From: Candidatus Nanopelagicales bacterium
GTDB lineage: Bacteria; Actinomycetota; Actinomycetes; S36-B12; CAIYMF01
DNA: 40,570 nt
Assembly (NCBI GenBank): GCA_017882705.1
Contig: JADGOZ010000012.1
Span: 1-40,570, forward strand
Reading direction: 5' to 3'
A program made the translations under genes and the position numbers. The notes under the pieces are model-generated. The model saw only the letters and a program-made list of their open reading frames with translations, was not told the DNA's origin and searched no databases. Below, in pieces: positions 25,498 through 33,372 of the stretch; within the stretch, counting starts at the first letter, position 1, and each line of letters opens with the position of its first letter.

Positions 25498-26991
25498 TCA
25501 GAGGTCGTTGCCGGCGTAGGACTGGTTGAAGCTCTTGTTGGCCAACGGGAAGTCGGGGACGATCACGTCGGTCAGGGCGACCGGGAGCGCCGGCCAGTTG
25601 AAGAAGGACGGGTCGACGACCTTCACCCGGCCCAGGAGACCGGAGTCGTCCAGCTCGACCCGGTGGGCGATCGTCCCTCGCCAGCCCTCGACGAGCCCCA
25701 GTCCGCTGCCAACGCCGCCGCGAGGTGCCTGTGTCCGCCCGGTCCCGAGGCGCCAGTCCAGCCGTCGGACGAGGTCGGCGATCACCGCTGCGGAGACGGC
25801 CAGCTCCCGGGCGCGGACGAGGTAGCGGCTCCTCACGTCGCCGCCCTCCTCCACGACCACCTCGAAGGCGTCGCCGAGGTCGACGACGGGGTGGTCGCGC
25901 CGCGCGTCGACGTCGAGGCCCGAGGCACGGGCGACGTAGCCCAGGGTCCCGATGCTGCGTGCCGCCTCGCTGCTGAGCACCGCTGTGCCGGCGAACCTGT
26001 CCTGGACCGTGGGGTTCCCCAGCGTGACATCGGCGAGCTCGGCGACCTCCCGAGCCACCGAGGAGATGACCTCGAGATCCGGCAGCGCGGTCAGGCGCGC
26101 CCCGCCCACCGTCAGCCCGCCGCGCAGGAGACGGTGCCCTGTCGTCGCCTTGTTCAGGCGCAGCAGCGTCTCGCGCAGCCGCTGGGCGTGGACGTTCACG
26201 ATGCCGAAGCCGACGTCGTTGGCCAGGGCACCGAGATCGGCGACGTGGTTGTGCATGCGCTCCAGCTCGAGCAGCAGGGCCCGCACGAGGCGGTCCTCCT
26301 CGGCGACGAGGATGCCGCCGGCCTCCTCCACCGCGAGGCAGAACGCGAGGGTGTGACCGACGGCGGTGTCCCCGCTGATGCGCTCGGTGAGCTCGATCGC
26401 CTCGTCAGGCCTCCTGCCCTCGAAGAGCTTCTCGACACCGCGGTAGACGAACCACAGGCGGGCCTTCATCCGCAGGATCGTCTCCCCCACCACGGAGAAG
26501 CGGAAGTGGCCGGGCTCGATCAGCCCGGCGTGGACGGGGCCGACCGGGATCTCGTAGACGCCGTCGCCTTCGACCTCGAGGAAGGGGAACGAGCCCACGT
26601 CGGAGTCGAAGACGGGCTCGGGATCGGCGTCCCGGCGCATCGGGTACCAGCCCTGCGGCCAGTGGCCGTGCCGGACGAGGCGGTAGGGCAGGGGGTGCCC
26701 GACCGGGACGACTCCGTACAGGTCACGTATCTCCCGCTCGAACCGGCCCACGGGGTAGTCGACACCGGCCAGGCTCGGGATCTCCGGACGATCGTGCGGC
26801 GTGCGCAGCACGATCTCGCACCGTCGGTCGTCCGCCGCGCGCACGAGGACGTAGACGATGCGGAACCCGTCGTCGTCCTCGTGCCCGGCGACCATGGCCG
26901 TTCGGAAGCCCTCGGACAGCCGTGCGCTCACCAGGCCGCGGACGTCGGCCGCCGTCGTCTCCAGGACCTCGGTCCGCGGTCGCTGGGTCAT
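25498..26991 (-). CDS. hycE: HycE/Rv0087-like large subunit (NuoCD fusion) lacking Ni-Fe ligands
   Basis: The protein (497 residues) fuses a NuoC-like domain (residues about 10-150, with FEREIRDLYGVVPVGHP) to a NuoD/hydrogenase-large-subunit domain. In true group 4 hydrogenases the metal is held by two CxxC motifs. Here the first site reads ELTERISGDTAVGH (Ser206 and Thr209 in place of the two Cys) and the C-terminal one reads DFPLANKSFNQSYAGND, again without Cys. It therefore cannot bind a Ni-Fe centre and is not subject to C-terminal peptidase maturation. This is the pattern of Ehr-type complexes and fits the last gene of the M. tuberculosis Rv0081-Rv0087 locus. ATG 26991 overlaps the stop of the upstream antiporter-like gene (ATGA). 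It is last in its operon. Its redox substrate is unknown. Confidence 0.9.
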   Translation of the reverse strand: MTQRPRTEVLETTAADVRGLVSARLSEGFRTAMVAGHEDDDGFRIVYVLVRAADDRRCEIVLRTPHDRPEIPSLAGVDYPVGRFEREIRDLYGVVPVGHPLPYRLVRHGHWPQGWYPMRRDADPEPVFDSDVGSFPFLEVEGDGVYEIPVGPVHAGLIEPGHFRFSVVGETILRMKARLWFVYRGVEKLFEGRRPDEAIELTERISGDTAVGHTLAFCLAVEEAGGILVAEEDRLVRALLLELERMHNHVADLGALANDVGFGIVNVHAQRLRETLLRLNKATTGHRLLRGGLTVGGARLTALPDLEVISSVAREVAELADVTLGNPTVQDRFAGTAVLSSEAARSIGTLGYVARASGLDVDARRDHPVVDLGDAFEVVVEEGGDVRSRYLVRARELAVSAAVIADLVRRLDWRLGTGRTQAPRGGVGSGLGLVEGWRGTIAHRVELDDSGLLGRVKVVDPSFFNWPALPVALTDVIVPDFPLANKSFNQSYAGNDL

Positions 26992-28475
26992 CGCGTCCCA
27001 CCCAGCAGCGCGGCGGCCTGTGCCAGCAGGCTCGACACGGGTCCGGTCGCGAAGGCGATCACGGCGGTGGCACCCAGGGCGATCACGAGCGGGAGCCGAG
27101 GGCCATGGGCGGACCGGTCGGGCTGCGACGACATGACGGCGGTGCTCGCCGGCGGTGCGGAGGCCGGGACGTCGCCTGCCGGCGAGGGCGAGAACAGCAT
27201 CGATGCGGTGTGCCGCGCGAGGCCGGCGAACAGGACGAGGATCAGCACGACGGCCACGACCATCACGGCACCGAGCCCGGCCCGGAAGCCGGCCACCACG
27301 ATGGCGACCTCGGAGAAGAACAGGCTGAACGGCGGGAAGCCGAGCAGCGCGGCCATCCCCGTCACGAACGGGATCGCCACTCCGGGCCTGCGCGCGACCA
27401 GGGAGCGGATGCCGGCGATGGTCGTCGTGCCCTCCGCCGCCAGGATCCGACCGGAGACCACGAACGTGCTGGACTTGGCCAGGCCGTGGCCCAGCACGTG
27501 GAGCAGCGCGGCGGTGAGGGCGAGCGGCCCGCCGATCGCAGCGGCGAGGGCGAGCAGGCCCATGTGCTCGATGCTGGAGTAGGCGAGCATGCGTTTGAGG
27601 TCGCGCTGGCGCACGATCAGGGCGGCCGACACGGCCAAGGACAGCAGCCCTGCTGCGACGAGCAGTCCTCGCATGAGCCCGGGTCCGATGACGGGGTCGA
27701 CGACCGCCTGCACCCGCAGGATCGCGTAGAACGCGACCGAGAGCAGGACGCCGGACATCAGGCCCGACACGGGCGCGGGAGCCTGGCTGTGCGCGTCCGG
27801 CAGCCAGCTGTGCATCGGCGCCAGGCCCGCCTTGGTGGCGAAGCCGAGCACGGCGAGACCGGCCGCGACTCGGACCAGCGACGGGTCCATCGGCAGCCTC
27901 GCCTGGTCGAGGACGACCCACGACAGGGTCGGCGTTCCCGACGCCAGCGTCGCGGCGTAGAGCAGCACGATCCCGAGGAAGGCGATCGCCACTCCGACCG
28001 ACCCGAGGACCACGTACTTCCAGGCCGCCTCGAGAGCACGGCGGGTGCGATGGTGACCGACGAGGAACGCGGTGGTGATCGTGGTCGCCTCGACCGCGAC
28101 CCAGAGCACGCCGAGGTTGTCGGCGAGCACCGCGAGCGACATGGCCCCGAGGAAGAGGCACACGAGGGTCGGGTAGACCCGATCCGTCGGGCCGGTCGTC
28201 GCCCTCGCCGAGAGCCCGCCCCAGGTCGCCGTCAGTCCGACGAAGCCGACCACCGTGAGCATGAACGCGGAGAGCGCGTCCACCCGCAGCAGGCCGCCCA
28301 CGGCCGTCGGGGTGGTGCCGCCCAGGACGACCGCGACCAGCCCCAGCCCGCTGACCAGGACGACGCCGGCACTCAGGATCGCGGCGTACCGGAGCGCGGC
28401 GGGGTGCCCGGACAGGGCAGCCAGGGCGGCGAGGCCGAGGCAGGCCACGACCGGAAGGAGGACGAGCGCCGCCAT
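26988..28475 (-). CDS. hycQ: HycQ/HyfF-like antiporter-type membrane subunit
   Basis: A 495-residue polytopic membrane protein of the NuoL/M/N-MrpA/D family, with about 14 helices. The ion-channel residues are visible: the Glu in the helix around WVAVEATTITTAFLVGHH, the Lys in LEAAWKYVVLG, the broken-helix Lys in FATKAGLAPMHSWLPDAHSQ, and the stretch RQRDLKRMLAYSSIEHMGLL. In complex I and group 4 hydrogenases these subunits carry protons or sodium ions, driven by the redox module. Position and sequence match M. tuberculosis hycQ (Rv0086). Its start overlaps the stop of the HycP-like gene by one base (TGATG), and its stop overlaps the HycE-like start. Confidence 0.9.
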   Translation of the reverse strand: MAALVLLPVVACLGLAALAALSGHPAALRYAAILSAGVVLVSGLGLVAVVLGGTTPTAVGGLLRVDALSAFMLTVVGFVGLTATWGGLSARATTGPTDRVYPTLVCLFLGAMSLAVLADNLGVLWVAVEATTITTAFLVGHHRTRRALEAAWKYVVLGSVGVAIAFLGIVLLYAATLASGTPTLSWVVLDQARLPMDPSLVRVAAGLAVLGFATKAGLAPMHSWLPDAHSQAPAPVSGLMSGVLLSVAFYAILRVQAVVDPVIGPGLMRGLLVAAGLLSLAVSAALIVRQRDLKRMLAYSSIEHMGLLALAAAIGGPLALTAALLHVLGHGLAKSSTFVVSGRILAAEGTTTIAGIRSLVARRPGVAIPFVTGMAALLGFPPFSLFFSEVAIVVAGFRAGLGAVMVVAVVLILVLFAGLARHTASMLFSPSPAGDVPASAPPASTAVMSSQPDRSAHGPRLPLVIALGATAVIAFATGPVSSLLAQAAALLGGTR

Positions 28476-29134
28476 CAGTCCCTCAGCTCGCTCAGGTCGT
28501 CGAGGTCGAGGTCCCCGAACTCGGCACGGATCCGGCCGGTGAGGACCTGCAGCACGAGCACCACGAGCAGGAGGTCGAGCGAGGCCCCGAGCTCGACCAC
28601 CAGCGGTACGCCGCCGGCGATGAGGAACGCCACCGCGGCGATCCCGTTGTCGAGCATCAGGAACCCGACCAGCTGGGAGATGGCGTGTCGACGCGTCGCC
28701 AGCACCAGGAACCCGAAGAGCACGAGGGCGAGGCCGATGGGCACGGCCGCCGCCGTGGGTCCGGAGCCCGCGGCCTTGAGCGGCTGGCTGACCAGGTAGG
28801 CGAGCGTGGTGAGCAACGCGAGCAGGATCAACGACGCCGTCGTGTTGATCATCGGCGTCTCGACCCGCCCCGGACCCGCGGGACCGGCCACCCGGCCGAG
28901 GACGACGGGCAGCACGAAGCCCTTCAGCACGAGCACGAGCAGCGCGACCGCCACCAGCTCCGGCAGGTGCGCGTCGATCCCGATCACGGCGACGAGGACC
29001 GCGAGGGCGACTCCCTGCACGGCGAGGAGCCGCACGATGGCGCGCAGCTCGCGCCGCCAGACGATGAGGACGCCGGTGAGCAGGAGGACGCCCGCGCAGA
29101 AGGCGACGAGCTCGGCGAAGAGGACGGGGGTCAT
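28475..29134 (-). CDS. hycP: HycP/HyfE-like membrane subunit
   Basis: A 219-residue integral membrane protein with about seven helices. The C-terminal half contains the NuoK/MrpC-like helices SQLVGFLMLDNGIAAVAFLI and VELGASLDLLLVVLVLQVL, with acidic residues buried in them (Asp in LMLDNGI, Glu in VELGAS). It matches HyfE of E. coli hydrogenase-4 and hycP (Rv0085) of M. tuberculosis in size and position. It probably forms part of the ion path between the NuoH-like and antiporter-like subunits. The ATG at 29134 lies 2 bases after the stop of the HycD-like gene. The very tight spacing through the whole cluster points to a single transcript. Confidence 0.87.
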   Translation of the reverse strand: MTPVLFAELVAFCAGVLLLTGVLIVWRRELRAIVRLLAVQGVALAVLVAVIGIDAHLPELVAVALLVLVLKGFVLPVVLGRVAGPAGPGRVETPMINTTASLILLALLTTLAYLVSQPLKAAGSGPTAAAVPIGLALVLFGFLVLATRRHAISQLVGFLMLDNGIAAVAFLIAGGVPLVVELGASLDLLLVVLVLQVLTGRIRAEFGDLDLDDLSELRD

Positions 29135-29136
29135 GG

Positions 29137-30093
29137 CTAGCCCGCCTGGACGACGAGGTAGGAGGCGGTGACGGCCAGGAACGCGAGAACGAAGGATCCG
29201 GCGAGCAGCTCGGGCACGCGGAAGAGCCGGAGCTTGGCGACGAAGACCTCGGCCGCGGCCAGCACGCAGCCCAGCACCGCGAGCTTGAGGACGAGCGTCA
29301 CCACGCCGACCAGCACCGCGGCGACGCCGGCGTCCTGCGCCACCCCCCAGGGGACGAGCAGGCTCCCGAGCAGACCCAGCAGGGCACCGAGCCGGAGCCA
29401 GGAGCCCAGCTCGAGCCAGCCGAGGTCGCGACCCGAGCTCTCGATGACCATCGCCTCGTGGATCATCGTCAGCTCGAGGTGGGTGCTGGGGTTGTCCACG
29501 GGCAGTCGGCCGGTCTCGGCCACCACGGCGATCGCGAGCGCCACCAGGGCGAGCAGGCTCACCGGTGACGCGACGCTGGCCGGGTCGTCGATCCGGGCCA
29601 GCACGATCCTCGACAGGGCCGACGACCCCACCGGGATCGACAGGGCGTACACCGCGACGAGCACGGTCGGCTCGACGAGCGCCGCGATCGTCATGTGCCG
29701 GCTCGATCCCATCCCTCCGAACGCCGTGCCGGCGTCGAGCCCGACGAGCGCGAGCGCCACCGTCCCCACGAGGAGGACGGACACGACGACGAACAGGTCG
29801 TCGGGCACGGAGACGAAGGGGACCGCCCCGACGAGCGGGACGAGCGCACAGGCCAGCAGGCCCGACGCCACCAGCACGAGGGGACCCGCTGCGGAGACCC
29901 AGCCCGTGCCTGACGCGCGCAGCGTCTCCTTGGCGGCGAGCTTGCGCAGGTCGCGCCAGGGCTGGAGCACGCCCGCGCCGACCCTGCCCTCGAGCCGCGC
30001 GCGGGTCTGGCGCATCAGCCCGACGAGCAACGGCGAGACGACGAGCATCACCACGACCTGGACGACGGCGAGCGCCGCCGCGCCGCCGTTCAC
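29137..30093 (-). CDS. hycD: HycD/NuoH-like membrane subunit
   Basis: A 318-residue membrane protein with about eight helices, of the NuoH/HycD/EchB family that anchors the soluble redox arm and forms the quinone-like cavity in complex I. The cytoplasmic loops carry the family motifs PWRDLRKLAAKE and ETGRLPVDNPSTHLELTMIH, followed by EAMVIESSGRDL; the buried Glu/Asp residues of this region couple redox chemistry to ion movement. It starts at GTG 30093, overlapping the stop of the HyfB-like gene (GTGA). It corresponds to Rv0084 in M. tuberculosis. All conserved acidic residues are present, so this part of the machine looks intact. Confidence 0.9.
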   Translation of the reverse strand: MNGGAAALAVVQVVVMLVVSPLLVGLMRQTRARLEGRVGAGVLQPWRDLRKLAAKETLRASGTGWVSAAGPLVLVASGLLACALVPLVGAVPFVSVPDDLFVVVSVLLVGTVALALVGLDAGTAFGGMGSSRHMTIAALVEPTVLVAVYALSIPVGSSALSRIVLARIDDPASVASPVSLLALVALAIAVVAETGRLPVDNPSTHLELTMIHEAMVIESSGRDLGWLELGSWLRLGALLGLLGSLLVPWGVAQDAGVAAVLVGVVTLVLKLAVLGCVLAAAEVFVAKLRLFRVPELLAGSFVLAFLAVTASYLVVQAG

Positions 30094-32087
30094 AGCGACA
30101 CCACGATGAGGACGGCGATCAGCGCGACGAAGGAGTACGCGAGATAGCGGTGGATGCTGCCGTTCTGCAACCGCCGTGCCGCGAGACCGACCCGGTCGAC
30201 GAGACGCACGGCCGGGACGTAGGCCCGCACCTCGACGACGTCCTCGAGCTGCTGACGGAACTGCACCCGCTCGACGAGGTAGCGCGACTCCCCCGCGTGG
30301 GTGATCTCCAGGTCCCGCTCGGGGCGCAGCGCGTCGTCGAACACGCGCGAGAGCGGCTCGGCGTACGACGTGGCCGTGTACTGCATCCGCGGGCTCACCC
30401 GGACACCGCCGCCACCCCACGCGAGGTCCACCGGACGCGACGGCCGACGACGGGCCATCCGCCAGGTCACCACCAGGACGGGGATCGCCACGAGCAGGGC
30501 CAGACCGGTCAGCGCCACCGGGTCGAGGGCAGCGCCCACGCCCGGGAGACCGAGGCCGGCCACCCCGAACACGTCGATGCCACCGAGACCGACCGCGCGC
30601 ACCACGGCCGTGGCCATGATGCCGGGGACGAGACCGAGGCCGACGACCGCGACCGCCGACACGACGAGGGCGACGCGCATGGTGGCCGGACCCTCGTGCG
30701 CCGTGCCGGCCTCGGGTCCTCGCGGCCGGGCCAGGAACGCGATGCCGTAGGCCTTCACGAAGGTCATGAGTGCGAGCCCGGCGGTCAGTGCGACCACGGC
30801 GACCGCGACCGGCATCACCACGGCCACGAGCCGGTCCTCGGGTCGCGCACCGTGGATGAGGGACTGCAGGAGCGCCCACTCCGCGACGAAGCCGCACGTG
30901 ATCGGCAGCGCCGCCGCACCGAGGGCACCCACGCCGAACGTCGCCGCCGTCGTGGGCATGCGCTTGCCGAGCCCACCGAGCCGGTCGAGGTCGCGCAGCC
31001 CGGTGGCGTGCAGGACGGATCCGGCGCCGAGGAACAAGGTCGTCTTGAACGCAGCGTGGCTCGCGACCAGCAGCAGGGCCGTGCCTGCGGCCACCTCGGC
31101 CGGACCTACGACGCCGTAGGAGCGCAGCAGCACGCCCGCGCCGATCGCCAGGAACATGAGGCCGACGTTCTCGGTGGTGGAGTAGGCCAGCAGGCGCTTG
31201 AGGTCGGTGGCGACGGATGCCTGCAGGATCCCGTACACCGCGGACACCGTCCCGAACGCGAGCAGGACGAGTCCCCACCACGGACGGCCGGCGGGAAGCA
31301 GCTGGAGCACGACGAGGAGTACGCCGTACACGCCCATCTTCACCATCGCGGCGCTCATCACGGCCGAGACGTGGCTCGGCGCCGCGGGATGCGCCCGCGG
31401 GAGCCACACGTGCATGGGCACGATGCCGGCCTTGGTCGCGAAGCCCAGGACGAGGAGGACGAACGCGAGCGACGTGCTGGCGCTCGCAGGGTCCACGTGC
31501 GACATCGCGGCGAAGCTCGTGCCGTGACCGGCAGCGGCCAGCACGGCGAATCCCAGCAGGATCAGCAGGAAGCTGAGGTGCGTCATGACGGCGTACCACA
31601 GCGCCGCGGACCGCACCTCGAGGCGTTCGCGGTGCTCGGTGAGGACGAGGACGGTGGAGGCCGCCGCCATGAGCTCCCAGGCGAGGAGGAACGACACGGC
31701 GTCTGCGGCCGCCGGCACCAGCTGCATGCCGAGCAGGAACGTCGCGAGAGCGGCCCACGAGCTCGCCGAGGCCGACGGGCCGTGGACGTAGCCGATCGCG
31801 TAGACGGCGGCGACCGCGCCGACCGCGCCGGCGACGACCATGAAGAAGCCGCCCAGCGGGGTCGGGCTCAGCACCACCGGATCGACGGGGAGGGCCAGTG
31901 GGATCACGAGCCGGCCCTGCCCACCGGTCAGGGCCAGCACCCCGGTGACGGCGCCAGCCACGCCGAGTGCGGCCGCGCCGACCCCCGCGAGCCTGGCGCG
32001 CAGCGCAGGTCGGGCGAGCACGGCGACCGACACGGTGGCGAGGGCCAGGACCAGCTGCGCCCAGAGCCCGACCTCGACCTGGGTCAC
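30090..32087 (-). CDS. HyfB-like antiporter-type membrane subunit
   Basis: The protein (665 residues) is the larger of two antiporter-like subunits, with 14-16 helices and a hydrophilic C-terminal extension of about 110 residues (RMQYTATSYAEPLSRVFDDA…) that ends in one more helix. Channel residues are present: Glu in SFLLAWELMAAAS, Lys in FATKAGIVPMHVWLPRAHPA, Lys in SAAMVKMGVYG, and the stretch ATDLKRLLAYSTTENVGL. The C-terminal extension is typical of HyfB/HycC subunits and lies along the membrane arm. It matches Rv0083 by position. The GTG start at 32087 overlaps the stop of the NuoB-like gene. An upstream extension of the frame runs across that gene and is not real. Confidence 0.9.
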   Translation of the reverse strand: MTQVEVGLWAQLVLALATVSVAVLARPALRARLAGVGAAALGVAGAVTGVLALTGGQGRLVIPLALPVDPVVLSPTPLGGFFMVVAGAVGAVAAVYAIGYVHGPSASASSWAALATFLLGMQLVPAAADAVSFLLAWELMAAASTVLVLTEHRERLEVRSAALWYAVMTHLSFLLILLGFAVLAAAGHGTSFAAMSHVDPASASTSLAFVLLVLGFATKAGIVPMHVWLPRAHPAAPSHVSAVMSAAMVKMGVYGVLLVVLQLLPAGRPWWGLVLLAFGTVSAVYGILQASVATDLKRLLAYSTTENVGLMFLAIGAGVLLRSYGVVGPAEVAAGTALLLVASHAAFKTTLFLGAGSVLHATGLRDLDRLGGLGKRMPTTAATFGVGALGAAALPITCGFVAEWALLQSLIHGARPEDRLVAVVMPVAVAVVALTAGLALMTFVKAYGIAFLARPRGPEAGTAHEGPATMRVALVVSAVAVVGLGLVPGIMATAVVRAVGLGGIDVFGVAGLGLPGVGAALDPVALTGLALLVAIPVLVVTWRMARRRPSRPVDLAWGGGGVRVSPRMQYTATSYAEPLSRVFDDALRPERDLEITHAGESRYLVERVQFRQQLEDVVEVRAYVPAVRLVDRVGLAARRLQNGSIHRYLAYSFVALIAVLIVVSL

Positions 32088-32572
32088 CGCAGCGTCACCC
32101 GACGCAATGCCTCGACGATGACATCGGGCTCCGGCGGGCACCCGGGCACGGCGAGGTCGACGTCGACCGCGTCGTGCGCCGCTCCGGCGACGCCGACGCC
32201 GCCGGCGAAGACCCCGCAGCTGCGAGCACAGTCGCCGACGGCCAGCACGACCCGAGGGTTCGGCGTGGCATCGACCGTGCGGCGCAACGGCTCGAGCATG
32301 TTGCGGGTGACCACGCCGGTGATCAGCACGACGTCGGCATGCCGAGCCGAGGCCACGAGCTTCGCTCCGTAGCGCTCGGCGTCGTAGACCGGTCCGAAGG
32401 TCGCCGCGACCTCGATCTCGCAGCCGTTGCACGATCCGGCGTCGACGTGGCGGACTCCCACGCTGCCACCGAAGGCAGCGTTGGCGCCCTGCAGACCCTC
32501 CGGACGTTGCGGAGCCGGCTCAGCCACACGGCCGGTGGCGCGCATCAGCCGCACCAGCCCGCGCATGCTCAC
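32084..32572 (-). CDS. NuoB-like Fe-S subunit of the Ehr/Hyc complex
   Basis: A 162-residue cytoplasmic subunit equivalent to the small subunit HycG/NuoB. The four ligands of the proximal [4Fe-4S] (N2-type) cluster are present: Cys48 and Cys51 (GSCNGCEIEV), Cys115 (VGDCARSCG) and Cys145 (VPGCPPEPD). Electron transfer next to the large subunit should therefore still be possible although the Ni-Fe site is gone. The gene matches Rv0082 in the M. tuberculosis locus. GTG 32572 overlaps the stop of the ArsR regulator gene (GTGA); an ATG at 32566 is the alternative start. No polyferredoxin (HycB/HycF) gene follows, so how electrons enter is unclear. Confidence 0.9.
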   Translation of the reverse strand: MSMRGLVRLMRATGRVAEPAPQRPEGLQGANAAFGGSVGVRHVDAGSCNGCEIEVAATFGPVYDAERYGAKLVASARHADVVLITGVVTRNMLEPLRRTVDATPNPRVVLAVGDCARSCGVFAGGVGVAGAAHDAVDVDLAVPGCPPEPDVIVEALRRVTLR

Positions 32573-32910
32573 CTGCGCTTCCGCGGGCTCGGTGACAGCG
32601 CGGCCTTGAGCTCGTCCTGCTCGGCGAGCAGCGCACGCAGGATCACCCGCGCGGCCAGGAGCAGGTCACGAACCTCGGGAACGGCGACGGAGTAGACGAC
32701 GGCGCCGCTCTCCCGGTGCTGGACGACGAGGCCCGCCCGACGCAGCACCGCGAGCTGCTGGGAGAGGTTGCTCGGCTCGATCTCGATCTGCTCGAGCAGC
32801 TCGTGCACGGCGTGGTCGCGTTCCGAGAGCAGCTCGAGGATCCGGATCCGGGCGGGGTGGCCCAGGGTCCGGAAGAAGTCGGCCTTGGCCTGATACAGCG
32901 GCGTCGCCAT
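32569..32910 (-). CDS. ArsR-family transcriptional regulator (Rv0081-like)
   Basis: A 113-residue winged-helix repressor-type protein. The start PLYQAKADFFRTLGHPARIR resembles M. tuberculosis Rv0081. The recognition region reads EIEPSNLSQQLAVLRRAGLV, followed by a beta-wing ending in SGAVVYSVAV. There are no Cys residues and no obvious alpha3N or alpha5 metal site, so it may sense something other than a metal through a Cys-free mechanism. ATG 32910 fits the family N-terminus; ATG 32922 would add MAAL and is also possible, and neither has a clear ribosome site. It is the first gene of the seven-gene cluster and overlaps the NuoB-like start. The promoter just upstream carries two inverted repeats, suggesting autoregulation. 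Confidence 0.9.
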   Translation of the reverse strand: MATPLYQAKADFFRTLGHPARIRILELLSERDHAVHELLEQIEIEPSNLSQQLAVLRRAGLVVQHRESGAVVYSVAVPEVRDLLLAARVILRALLAEQDELKAALSPSPRKRR

Positions 32911-32920
32911 CAGAGCTGCC

Positions 32921-32966
32921 ATTCATTCACGCATGAATCCTACACATGAACGAGTCTTCATGTCGA
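32921..32966 (-). promoter_or_regulatory. promoter with two ArsR-type inverted repeats upstream of the hyc/Ehr cluster
   Basis: On the minus strand, TCGACA (plus-strand 32961-32966) and TAGGAT (32937-32942) are 18 bases apart and look like -35 and -10 boxes reading into the regulator gene. A perfect inverted repeat ACATGAA-N6-TTCATGT covers 32944-32963, i.e. the spacer and part of the -35. Its TGAA-N6-TTCA core is the classic ArsR/SmtB operator pattern. A second repeat, ATTCAT-N6-ATGAAT, covers 32921-32938, overlapping the -10 end and the first codons. Binding at either would block the polymerase, so self-repression is likely. These boxes are by eye; the start point is not known. Confidence 0.65.
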
Positions 32967-33056
32967 TGACGACGCTGCCGCCGTCCCGGAGCCGTGGCCT
33001 CCAGGCGTGGGGCCGTGAGATCGCCGTCGCGATGGCGATCGCGGTCTGTCACCGGG

Positions 33057-33110
33057 TGTGGGCGGTCAATCAATGTCCATGCGTCGGTCACGTGGACATT
33101 GTCGATCGGC
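33057..33110. repeat. transposon-end-like repeat, copy A (left of the GH15 gene)
   Basis: It begins TGTGGGCGGTCAAT and its first 26 bases are identical to copy B at 36975; the following 28 are similar with small gaps. Inside is an inverted repeat CAATGTCCA (33071-33079) / TGGACATTG (33093-33101), together with a TCGGTCA motif. This arrangement of several GGTCA-type subrepeats resembles the multi-repeat ends of IS21-like elements, but no transposase gene is present. The rest of 32967-33372 holds no recognisable gene. Confidence 0.65.
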
Positions 33111-33372
33111 CGCGACGTCGGCGAGCTCCCGAAGGGCCTGGGCAACAACATCGGTCTGGCATCTGGTTGCTGTGCGCGGACTCGACGTGTGGGCGCGTTG
33201 ACCGGCCGACGAACTCGACGGTGGTCCTCCCAGCCGGGCGAGGCTCGCCGCGGTCCAGATGTCCGCCCCCCTCCGATCGCCGAGCCGCGCGGTGGCATCC
33301 CCGCGGCCGCTCCTGCACCGGCTCTGTCCGCGCCACGTGAACGGGCGACGCGACCCAGCCGGACCGGTTCTG

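Noticed and set aside
25498-26991. Annotation of the large subunit as an active [NiFe] hydrogenase or formate hydrogenlyase
   Set aside because: All four metal-binding cysteines are replaced, so H2 chemistry at a Ni-Fe site is not supported.
33071-33101. Inverted repeat CAATGTCCA/TGGACATTG as a stand-alone operator or terminator
   Set aside because: The same arrangement recurs in the copy at 36975 as part of a longer repeat, so it is better explained as part of a mobile-element end.
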